A DNA stretch of 64,000 bases from Paracyclopina nana (lineage: Eukaryota > Arthropoda > Copepoda > Cyclopoida > Cyclopettidae): assembly GCA_019096065.1 (NCBI GenBank), contig JAGUCH010000001.1, positions 5,208,001-5,272,000 on the forward strand, read 5' to 3'. The notes beneath the pieces are model-generated. The model saw only the letters and a program-made list of their open reading frames with translations, was not told where the DNA came from and made no database searches. The stretch's first letter is position 1. The number at the start of each line of letters is the position of its first letter. Both the position numbers and the translations under genes were made by a program. Shown here one piece after another: positions 14,001-24,395 of this stretch.

Positions 14001-17000
14001 TCAGATTTTCTATTATGAGTAAGGTACCACCGATCCTGCCTGGTGATTCTTGACATTTATGGCTCGAATGACTCTCAAACTGAAGCAGCCATTGCGCGCG
14101 CATCGATGATATTTGAGCCAGGCTTTCATGGAGTCGGAAAACAAAACGTTTAGCAGCCGGACACTAATGGTGGCCATCTCCCCCAAAACCAGCAAATAAT
14201 AAGTGTACCTACATACTACTACTCTCTCTCTCCAAGCAGAAATCTAGCATTGATAGTAATGCGCGCGTCTATCAATGCGTGACGCTGTTCAAAGCGACAA
14301 GGCAGCAAATTGAGATCATTTATATTGCAAAGAGACGCAAAGGAATGCTCACAAGCTCAATCGAGAGAGATATCTCTCAGGCTGGTCGTCGAATATGAAT
14401 TGTCCACGCGATTAATATTCATCACTGTCCACCTGTTAATAATGAAAGATGACAGGCAAAATTCCAGCGGGGAGAAACTAGGTGATCGAATCTGTAGTTG
14501 GCCACATAGTATCATTATACTAAGAGAGCCAATTTGTGTGTGCTGGCTCATCTGTCGGTAAACCACCCATTTTCTGAGCAGCATAAAAAGTGCTTTGTCA
14601 CGATCAGACCTCGACACGAAATCATGATAGAAATTCTGGTGTCAAAAAAGGGCTCTGAACGGCTAATTACCTGCATTGGTGTTTTTTCAAAAGGTAAGAC
14701 GAGCACGGTTTTTCCGGTCATAAAAGTGATCACGAGGAGCTAGGGGGCCATTTCTTGTGCAGAGTTTATGATGAGCCTTTTTGAAAAGCTTGCTTGTTAT
14801 GGACCACCCTGGACCCTGGTGGTGTGGCACTAAACCCACCAAAAGGTCACAAAAGGTGAGGTTGTGCTCACGTGGCCCAATGTTGAGAGAGGAAAACCAT
14901 TTCCAGTAGGGATGACACATCCAGAGGCAGCAGACAAATCTATATGATAATGGTTTCCCAGCCAGAAGACATTGCTATTCCACAAAGAGGGAGGACATCA
15001 TTGCCTAAGCTCTTAGGTGATTGTTTTCCTCTCTGATGGACTGGGCAAGTTCCTGCACTCCTTCATGGCATTTCAGCTGGTCCAATTTTAAGATCTTTTT
15101 CCAACGAAAAGTAGTAGTAGTATCCTTTTCCACCTGGCCTGTAAGCTTCTTCATGCACATCTAATGGCCAGCCCAATTTGTCACGGGTTTGCGACAGAAA
15201 CGAGGAGGAAGCAGCTTTAGGTGGACCAAGAATGACTCAAGGATACCAAACTACCCAGTTAGGGTCCACGTTGTTCATGCCAAGAGAGAGATCCGATCTG
15301 AGCTTTAATTAGGAGTTGCGTCATATACTTGTACGTAGAAACTCTATTTGAATTCTGAAAGAGGTCATTTTTCGCCAAAAGTACACTTTTTCGTTCTATT
15401 TATCTGAGTTTATTCATGTACTTAATCACGTTGATCGCTAGGTAATTTTTGGAGTTGTGCAATATCGGTTTTGAGAAAATGCCTTCATTGCTGCTCATGT
15501 ATCACCTCATTGGTCACGGGGGGCCAATTAAAAGCCAGCTAAGGTCTTCTGACGTGAATTCCTGCGTGTTTTGGGCATTAACCGTGGCCAATTGATGTCC
15601 GCTCCATGAGCAAATAGCGCCTCAAAATTCCCCCCTCGAAAACTCGAAGCGAGTGACGAAGAAGCCAAAGGTTAAGAATACGCAAGTAAGGCTCGTTCGG
15701 TCAAAAGGTTGAACAATCGGTGCTTTCATTCATTGATGTCGTGATGATATTAAGGTCATAAGTACATAAGTACACAGGCTGATTGTGAGTCAATGTAAGA
15801 TGAGAAAAATGATGCAATTCTTGCATTACACCTGGCTTTTGTCGTCATCTCACACTACATCGCTAGAAGAAGAGGAGTCCGTGGATCTGCAAGCTCACGA
15901 TTCTTCCCGCTTTTAAACGTTCTGCTCTTTTGCAATGCCCACCAATACGGAGAGGCTATAAAAATTTGGCCAATTTTGATAAGAAGTAGTCGCCAATTTC
16001 TCTCTCCTTCATGGTAGTGCCAAGTTTTTCTCATTCCACTGCGGCATTGTAGCTTCTGTGTGCCCAGACTTCTTTTAAGAGCCTTCTTTTGTTTTCCATT
16101 TGCAAGTTTCAGCCTTAATCTGTGAAAAAAGTTTCGCTTCAAGGTAGGATGTAGCGTGTCTTCAAAGAAAATAAATTGGATTTGTGGACTAAGAGAGCAG
16201 CTTTCAGTGCCATACTGCTCTTTATATGATTAACAGAAGCGTTGGGAAGAACTTTGTGTTTTGTGGTAGTTTCATAAGTTAATTTTGTTAGCCAAAAGCG
16301 TTGGCATCAGTGGTGAGCAGAGAAGTTTTTCAAAGCCTGCTGTCAGAAAGCAATAATGACCAACGATTCTGTTTATGGCCATCTTTCGGGCAGCTAACGA
16401 GCTATAAGCCATGAAATGAGTTCTTTGCAGGGAAGATTTCGAGAACTGCATAATGAGGCTTTATTATGGTAATGACAATTTCTTCAACTAAGCTCTATGT
16501 TGTTACATATGGCTCCTTCGTTCACACTATAGATGTGGCTGCTAATGAAGTAGAAATTGGATCCCCATATATTGCCTCCTTCGAAGCTTTAACCTTTGCT
16601 AATGATTTGCTTATCTATGCATCAGGGCTCTAGATGAAGCCATGGCATTTTAATAAAAGGCCAAGAAGCAATCTAAATCCAAGAAAGTTCGCGCACGGGG
16701 CCCATGCCACGTTTTTCATCGTCGGTAGCAATCTACTTTGCATAACTGCTTTTTGCAGCATGAGGCCCCCACTTCTTTTCTCAAGTGAGTGGGTGACTTT
16801 GCGATACTTGATTCTCGCAGCCGTTATTATATGGACTCTACAATGGAATACGTGACCACTACCTTGGGTGCGAGGAAAATTGCACCACATGAAAAAAGCC
16901 ACTACTACCACACTCTATTGGAATGTCCATATCTAATAGATTTAAAACTGGATCCAAAACGACGCACCGCAGATTCCGCGCTCACAAAAGATTGCTCCAG

Positions 17001-17262
17001 GAAACCAAGTTATTGAAAACTTGGGCCGCCACTGCTGCATTGGAGGAGTGTGTCAATTAGACATCAAAAGGAAAGGAAATGCAGTAAAAGATGGTCTGAC
17101 AAGTAAGCGTACAACGAACTATTCCTGTGCATTACAACAGAAATCGGAGTGAATGATGCGAGTTACTTGATTGAAGAGCTTGCATTCGTTACCTCGGCCT
17201 GCTTTAAACTATCGACAGCCGATAATCTTCTCATCAAAACACATAATTGCTCCTCTATAAGT
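8021..17262. other. gene-free stretch, possible isolated coding fragment near its right end
   Basis: No gene recognised. Frames are short and unsupported by splice context or family resemblance. Small CT-rich tracts occur (for example near 14,221). The one segment that reads somewhat like protein is 16,472-16,633, listed separately. Confidence 0.55.
16472..16633 (+). other. possible short coding fragment, 53 codons, unrecognised
   Basis: An ATG-initiated frame ends in TAG after 53 residues. The translation (starting MTISSTKLYVVTYGSFVHTI) has the alternating hydrophobic and polar pattern of beta-rich protein, unlike the lysine/phenylalanine-rich noise of surrounding frames. I see no upstream or downstream frame with matching splice signals. 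It could be one exon, a relic of a pseudogene or chance. No function is proposed. Confidence 0.2.
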
Positions 17263-17278
17263 AAAAAAAAAAAAAAAA
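17263..17278 (-). terminator. RNA polymerase III terminator of tRNA-Pro
   Basis: A run of 16 A on the plus strand is a T run on the tRNA strand, beginning seven bases beyond the 3' end of the tRNA. Runs of four or more T terminate RNA polymerase III. Confidence 0.85.
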
Positions 17279-17284
17279 TGAGGT

Positions 17285-17356
17285 GGGCTCGTCCGGGATT
17301 TGAACCCGGGACCTCTCGCACCCTAAGCGAGAATCATACCCCTAGACCAACGAGCC
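17285..17356 (-). tRNA. tRNA-Pro (anticodon AGG)
   Basis: A complete 72-nt cloverleaf on the minus strand. The acceptor stem GGCTCGT pairs fully with ACGAGCC, followed by discriminator C. The D arm reads TGGTCTAGGGGTATGATTC, the anticodon stem CTCGC pairs with GCGAG, and the loop TTAGGGT gives anticodon AGG. The T arm CCGGGTTCAAATCCCGG pairs perfectly and contains box B. No intron. The T run downstream completes a standard Pol III unit. It is isolated, with no other intact tRNA in the window, and appears functional. Confidence 0.97.
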
Positions 17357-20300
17357 AAAGTTATGAAATTATTATGGAATTCTGTATTAATTGTCCCACT
17401 GTCATTAGGCTGACCTTCGCCCCAACCACGCACGCACCCGCCATGAAAAACTTTCAATATTATGCATGAATTTTTCAAAAGGCCGTGCAAGAGAGAATCA
17501 TTAATCTGTCGAAGCTTGCGGTGCTTGATTAGTCTCCAGGATCCTCCATAGGATATTCTGACCCCTATTTAGGATAATCATTGGCTTTAACAGAAGATTG
17601 AGTCATAATAGTGCTGCTCTGAAGAGCCCATCGAGTCACGAAACGGGCGGGGGAACCCGTATAGGCATTTGCTGGTGCAAATTACAGTGCAGCCTGGCTT
17701 TGCGGAGGAGGCCCACGCATACTACATTCTATTCACAGATGACAGCCCAAGATAGACCCATTTTGCCCAAATCAGTCAAAATATGACCAACTTTTACTCA
17801 TTGAATAGATAAGATATGGACCGGTCCACTTAGCGAGTCATGAGCTCCTTTTTGACAATAGAAACCTTGATTACTACAATAATGAAGAGTAATTTTGCAC
17901 CACCGAGGCACGACTTCAGTGCGCGTGCTACTTTAGAGCTGAGCCAAAATCAAGCAGAAAAACTATGAAAGGAGTTATATCTAGCTGATTTAGTATGATG
18001 ACATTAGCTTGTTTTGTAAATTGTTTACATACATAAATAGATATACCATTGCTCGGGAACCAGCGATTTCATTTCTTGCCCTTCTTGAATTAGCTGTTAT
18101 GACTGCAGATGTCTTAGCCACAAAGGAAAAAGATGACGCAAATGACCCAAGAAAGCAAAATGGAAGTCGTTTGTAGCACAAACACTGAGGTCATTAGTTC
18201 AGCCTCATCCACCAGGAGTTCATCCTGATCATGACCCTCAGATTTATCATACAGTTCTTGTTTCCAGTGGGAGCAAGTTTTTAGAGTGGTGTCAGGTCAA
18301 GCTGTGGCGACACATGTTATGCGGCCACTTTTTTTGTGCCAACTCATCCTACTCTGCGGATTTGTGGAGAAAAATCTGCTGTCACCGACGACAATATTTG
18401 TCTTTTTACGCAACTTATCTGATTTACGCGAGTTGCGCGCGCGACGTTCGCGGTGGGGGTATTTACTATAAAAAAGAGCGTAAAAGTCCACGGCTTAACT
18501 TTTCCCATCCTTTTGTGCAAACTTCGCGAACTGGCTGAAAAATGGTGCGGTCCTTCCGAGGAAGGAAGGCGCGTGAAAAAACTTTCAATGTGTCGATTGA
18601 AAATATTTTGAGGTGCACCACGCGCTTTGCTGCATTTTTTCGAATAGGTCAAGATGAAAAGTTGCGCAGATTTGATTAACTCTCTCCGTCTCTCTTATTT
18701 GGTGGCCAAGACGAATGGGGATTTGCTTTTATAGCACTCGCGAGGACTTTAAGGCATCAGCAGCCATAAATCTCGAGATTTATCAATGACAGCATCATAT
18801 TACACAAAGCCTTTCTGTGCTTGTCCCTAGAAAATATTGCATCAATTGAATGCACGCAAATTCTGGAGAAAAAGCTAGCTTTTTTCCACCAGCCAGCGTT
18901 GATTAGCATCGGTCATTTTCAGGGGAAACGGCCGCTTACGCTTGCTCAAATAATTTTGCATCATTAGCGATCGGGTGTGCATATGCGCATTATAAAAAAT
19001 TCCTTTTCGAATTTGCAAATAATGGATGTGCGAGTAGTGACACTTAACTTTGAGTGAAAGTTGGATTATCTGTCCACGAAGTTTTGCTCAATAAATCAGG
19101 ATTATCTCTATCTTCCTCTAAAGTGAGGTTAAGATGTTTGAAAGATCCTTAAGTAGGTATATTTGAAACTGGCAAAAGGTGGCGCCATTAGACGGCACAT
19201 AACAGCACGCGAGCTCCCTCTATTTTTCTGTTTAGCACTAACCTAGATCCGGAATCGCATATGCAGTCGAGTAGAATATCTCGCGGTCCCTAATGACCAT
19301 AATTACATCGAAGCACGTTTTTACTTACAATGCCTGGAAGCCTTAAATGTGGCACGTGTAAATCAGGCCTGGGAAAAAGTAGGCTGAGGCCACTGTTGTA
19401 GACCTTGTGGGATTTTCTCCCACCGATCATAGCAGAACTGCCCGGGCCTGCTACTGAAGAGGCCGCGCCAAGAGTTTTGCTTTTGCCGTAATAGGATTTG
19501 TGACTTGTATTTAAGCATTTCATGGCTGCGCGAAGGCTTCAGTGCTCCCAAAAACATCTTGCGCTTCCATAGAACTGGTAAGCTGAGCATTTCTTTCCCT
19601 CCTTTTTTCAACTTGCAAAGAGGGGCTCGTTCAGGCTGCAATGTTAGCCGTTTAATTTGCTTCTTGTGAGCCGAGTCGTTGGCATTCCACTTGTGCAATT
19701 TATTGGGGGGGAGTCGCAACAATTAAAAATAGTTGAAGCAGCTCGACAACGAAAAAAAGGGGCCTGAAGTAGTGTAGTAGTTTGGTGCCATATAGAACAG
19801 TGTAATTTTCGTGAAAGCCGGTAAGCGCAACTCCGACGGAGAACAGCGAAGAGAAAGCCTCATCGAGGTCGTTCACATATTTTGAGGCCGCCGCCTGAGT
19901 CAGCATCACCAGGAAAAAGCTTTACGCGATAAGCATCGCCATCATCAGTATGTGCTCAAGAGTCAACAGTTCCGGTTTAATTCACAGGCTTGATTAGGCA
20001 GCGATGAAAGCTAAAAACAATGCCCTTCGGAGGTCGCCAAGGTAGGCTACTGCATGGTATTGCCTTTTACGGCTAATTAATTCAGTAAATCATCAATTCG
20101 GGACTTTCTCTACACTGCTCGCCTTCTCACATTATTGGCATGACAAATGCCTGAGGAAGTACCTCAAGAAATGGTATACTCTCAAGGAAAGTTTCTAATA
20201 CCTATATACCAACAGCATTGTCCACTTACTGATGCAATGGAGGCTACATGCTTCGCGTGATCGACCAAAACTTTTGATACTTGAGCCATGCTACAATGAT

Positions 20301-21665
20301 CCATTTGAGCCCGACGATGCGATGCTGCAAATAGCCGCTGGCACATCTTTTATTGCAACGTGAAATGTCGAAAATGGCCATTGCCAGATTCTTTGCAAGT
20401 TAGCTGCAATAAACGAGGGTGCAGAATTTTTAGCAAGGTAAGCTAGCTTTCAATGCCAAGTGCTAACTTCTGCTTTAATTACCATTACTAATTTATAACT
20501 TGCCCATTAGTCAAGAAGTTTACCGCAAATAGTGTAGGTTGTGGTGAACCCTTTCAAAGAAGTTTCCTAACTAGGACAGTCCTTAAGAAACTACTTGAAT
20601 TAAAAAAGTCCGCGTTGTGAAGGTGTCAGCATCAGCTACAATTATTAACTGCAGCACTTCCCCAGAGTGATTATTTTTACAATCAATCACGAAGATAGAT
20701 TCATGACAGGAGTTTGAAAGGCTTTCTCAATGTGGATTGCTACGATGAGCAATTCTGCATAAGATTCTGTCAAACGAAGCCTGAAAAGGGGAAGAGACGA
20801 AGCAGATATCAAGGGCTGCTGCTATGGGTGGAATTCAGAGCACTTACAATTTTGTAGGACTTTCTAAATGCTACTACCAGTGCTGGAAGGATGACAATTT
20901 CTTTCCATTCTCCTTCACAGTAATCATTCTCAAAAGGCAAAGAGGAATTTAATCTCGGATTAGAAGCTCTTTTCTTTGGTCAGAATTGCTACGTTATAGT
21001 AAGAGATCACATTTACCAGGAATACTTTAGCCAACTTTGCCCTCGAGATACAGCAATACAAAGCTTAGATTTTCTTCTCATTGCTGCTGTTACATGTTTT
21101 GTCTTTAGTTTTGTGCAAGCAAGAACGGTAGTGATGATCGTATTTTCCCCTAAGTTTGTTTGCACTTTCTTTGGCGAGGCCTACTACAGCTTGGCCAGTG
21201 AGTAGACAAACGTGGCAGATCTAAACATTTCTCTTTGCTCTGATATCTTTTCGAATAAAGCTATTTTTTCGTTACCCAAACGCATGAGTCCGAAACTCAT
21301 GAGCCAGCACTTATTCTGTCCACAAAGCTTTAACTGCCAGTCAGCAAACAATAGCGTGATTTTTGAGGTTTTTTCTACTTATTGAGGACACCATCAAAAT
21401 GGTGAAGCATGTTGGTGTACTATTGCCTAAATTAGTTATGAACTTGACGATGTTATTTCGAGTTATGCCTCTTAGGACGCAGCTGGTGTATGTTCTAGCC
21501 CTACTAGGCTTCTTTGGCCATTTGGCCTCAAGTAAGTGAAAGTGTCCTTATGGGGTTATGCTTTGGAGACAAATTACAGTTGCCAAAGCCCATAACGATT
21601 TTGTTTGTGGCTGGCCATAGGATATAGTACGACCTTGGTGACTTGATTTTCGGCTCAATGCTATA
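17357..21665. other. gene-free stretch with one dispersed repeat arm
   Basis: No gene recognised. The only structured feature is the 39-nt repeat at 18,006-18,044. A CpG-rich patch near 18,430-18,460 followed by TATAAAAAAG is promoter-like, but I find no exon to attach to it. Confidence 0.55.
18006..18044. repeat. solo copy of the arm of the 21.7-kb fold-back element
   Basis: This 39-nt segment (beginning AGCTTGTTTTGTAAATTGTT) is an inverted copy, with about two mismatches, of 21,666-21,704, which is the outer part of the left arm of the hairpin element. It suggests a dispersed family with more than one insertion in this region. Confidence 0.6.
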
Positions 21666-21859
21666 ATATCTATTTATATATGTAAACAATTTATAAAACA
21701 AGCTAATAAAACAGCTGAGCAAATTTTGTAAAGTAAAAATCGAGTGGCAACTTTGCGGGCTCGAGCTTGCGAGAGCCAAGTAATGCTACGAGATTTTTAC
21801 TTTACAAAATGAGCTCAGCTGTTTTGTAAGCATGTTTTGTAATTTGTTTACATATATAT
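21666..21859. mobile_element. fold-back (hairpin) repeat element
   Basis: Left arm (about 21,676-21,744) and right arm (about 21,789-21,859) are reverse complements over roughly 70 nt with only scattered differences. Both carry GTAAACAA, AAAACAGCTGAGC and TTTTGTAAAGTAAAAAT. The arms enclose a loop of about 45 nt. No coding capacity. The structure is that of a fold-back MITE. Its outer edge recurs at 18,006-18,044. Confidence 0.65.
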
Positions 21860-21861
21860 AC

Positions 21862-22444
21862 GATTTTATATGATGGAAAGTAATTTTCAAATGTTAATGA
21901 AGTTACCAGACCAGGCAATCTTGACTTAGCATTTGATCCATTACTTTGAGGGCTTGGGTTGAGAGGCCTTCAGTAGTGCAAGAGTAGCTGAAAGTGTTAA
22001 TGAATCACTTAAAAAGTGTGCATTTTGAATTTGGCACTTTTTGAAGCTAAAAGATGCGTTAGATCAAGTTTTGTCTGGTATCTTTGATAGAGACTACTCC
22101 TCTGCTGAACTTAGCTCAGCTTAGATGAAGAATAAAAAGTAATTCTAACAACAATTTTTTCTATCTGTATTGGTAGCTCAGTCAGTAGAGCGTCGGATTT
22201 CTAATCTAGATGATCAGGGTTCAAATCCCCATGCATTTTTTCTCCTTTTTTCTGCAATGGGATTTACTTCTTGGACAATATGTGGTCAAACAGAGTAGCA
22301 ACACACCTTATAAAATACTTTATAATGTGTGTCACTTGATAAAGTATAACGTCAGAGCCTTTATATATGTGTAGTTATATGAACTGAGACGAATTGGAAA
22401 ACTGAATTATACATGCGAAAATTACTTTCCATCATATAAAAATC
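21862..22444. mobile_element. 583-bp element with 27-28-bp terminal inverted repeats enclosing a tRNA-like sequence
   Basis: GATTTTATATGATGGAAAGT plus seven more bases at 21,862-21,888 recurs as its reverse complement at 22,417-22,444, differing only by one extra T. Between the repeats lies a degenerate tRNA-Arg-like sequence with Pol III boxes (22,167-22,238). No protein-coding frame. The left end abuts the fold-back element, so the two may be one composite or a nested insertion. No clear target duplication is visible. Confidence 0.55.
22167..22238 (+). pseudogene. tRNA-Arg(TCT)-like pseudogene or SINE head
   Basis: The D arm is intact (GCTC pairs with GAGC, within TAGCTCAGTCAGTAGAGC). The anticodon loop TTTCTAA gives TCT, and box B GGTTCAAATCC is good. 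However, the anticodon stem has a C-A clash, the T stem has two mismatches and the acceptor stem barely pairs. T-rich sequence follows, suitable as a Pol III terminator. It is therefore a decayed tRNA gene or a tRNA-derived SINE promoter rather than a working tRNA. Confidence 0.6.
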
Positions 22445-24300
22445 TTTTTTGGTGGTAAGTTTTCCTGTTTTTGCTGTAGCTTCGAAGCCAAAACTTCTCA
22501 ATAGGCTGCTTCTGTGATGATGAAACACCACCATCGACACAAAGAAAGCCTCTTCATGATTGGATCCTCGTCAAAGGGTATTAGTTGGAGGTGGCCGTGA
22601 AACTCGAAATGATCACGTTCTCTGACTGATCCTTAGGAAAAGATACAGTTAACTACTTAGGTAGACAAGAGGTTCAGCTCTGTGCACGTATTTCCGAAAA
22701 ATAACTTCAATGGAATGCAGCGGTGCCAGTCAGCTAAGACAGAATAATGCACGCGGAAAATTGAACTGGTTATTTCATCTTATATTATGCTGTTGATGTA
22801 AGGCTCAAGGAATCATGCTACATAAGGCTTAAAGATACCAATACACAGTATATGCTACATATTTATGTATATGGTGAACTAGAGCCTCGTGGGACGGATT
22901 TTGCCTCTTTCCTCATTTCTTTCTTAGATAAATAATCCGCATATCCGACACACATTTCTCTATCTTAATGTGGTTTAGCTTATGAATTAATGATTAATTA
23001 GAGCTGCCTCAGTAATGTTTACTCTACACTCGCTTGATTAGGCTACTGCTGTTGCTGGTAATGACGTGCTTTCACCTTCATAATTTCAGTTCTACTAATG
23101 TGACTTTTGAATTAAGTTTATGCCCTCATAGACTTCATCAGAAGCCGCCATTTGCATTTGTTCAATGGATAATTGACCGTATGAAGGCCAATATCTCAAG
23201 CAAAGAGTGCTGGCATTAGTTATAATTTGTTAGCGGTTGTGGAAATAATGGAACACGACAGCGAAAGCAACTGCTTTAATATTGCTGGAACTTCGTCTCT
23301 TCCAAAATCATGGAATGTGAATGAAAAATTCATCATGTATAGGATTATAGAGAACTAAGCAGCATATATTGAAACAGAAATTACCGTTATCGTTAGTAAT
23401 GAGCTCACAGTCCTTCGATAATTAAAAAAGAGGAAATTCAATCGCATCTAATAACTTGCCTATACTTGTGGCTGGTAACCCATTAATCTGATTAGATTTT
23501 GGAAAGCTAACTCGTCTCAATTGATCATCATCATCGTTGTCCAAAAAATGCTGAGGGCAACTTAGCCATTAAGCTGAGAGAGAGAACGCCAATCTTTCTT
23601 GGGGATAAAAAGGATTCTCATTTTCATCATTTTTTAAAGTGCTCTGAATTACCTCCTACAGCTCTTTAGGAAATAACTGACAATCCACGAAAAGAGATTT
23701 TTTCTCGTCGTAGAGAAGCCACTATCTTTCTTGTCGAATTTTGGCGAAATCGATGGCATCGACATTTTTTCTGGCATCATTGCAAAGTGTATGACAAGTA
23801 CGTCAATAAAACTGAAGATTGAAGAGATGCACACACGCCGAAGACAAAAACCTTTTAGCCATCGTCCTTTTTTGGAGCTGTAGGTTATTGAGGTTGTCAC
23901 ATAAAATTGTCGATTGCTATACTAAAAAGTGAGCATGGCACAATTTTATTGCAGCGCTTCATTTGCAAGCAAAAAAAGCAGCTTTCTCTCCACTGTAGCT
24001 TCTCAATGTCGGACGGATTTAGGGGGACTTTTTGCGGAGGTATTAGCGTGGCATTTACGGCAAGATTTGTGGCGGGACATTGAAGAAAGAAACCTCGAAG
24101 CAGCAACCTTTGTTATGTAGATTGCCTTTCAGGGTCCAAATTAAGTGGTCGGCCATCAATTAAATCGACTCGCAAGTAGACAAACACTCATCAAATTAAT
24201 GTGGCATGGCTTTTAATGCTGCAACTGATGTATTATGCACACACTTGTCATAATTTTCATTCGGATGAAAGCATCTAGTTTCTGCCTTCTTTTTTTCAGG
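22445..24300. other. gene-free stretch upstream of the trp coding region
   Basis: No recognisable protein-coding exon. The trp promoter and at least one non-coding first exon must lie in or beyond this stretch, because a splice acceptor (TTTTTTTCAG) ends at about 24,300. I cannot locate them from sequence alone. Confidence 0.5.
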
Positions 24301-24395
24301 CAATCAACTAGGCGGACTTTTCCAAGTCCAGTTCTGAGCGCATCGGGACCTACTCGCGCTAACCCCGAACAGCATTTGGGACAGCTGCAACTCTG
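24301..24395 (+). other. trp 5' untranslated part of first coding exon
   Basis: A pyrimidine-rich tract ending in CAG at about 24,299-24,300 precedes 95 nt without a start codon that wins over the trp ATG at 24,396. This looks like an acceptor for an upstream non-coding exon. Inferred from the splice signal only. Confidence 0.45.

Noticed and set aside
18460-18480. TATAAAAAAG after a CpG-rich patch, and TATATAAAG near 38,020, as promoters
   Set aside because: Both are promoter-like strings, but no exon can be tied to them; AT-rich DNA yields such strings by chance.
22167-22238. Functional tRNA-Arg(TCT)
   Set aside because: Acceptor and T stems do not pair properly, so I call it a pseudogene or SINE head.
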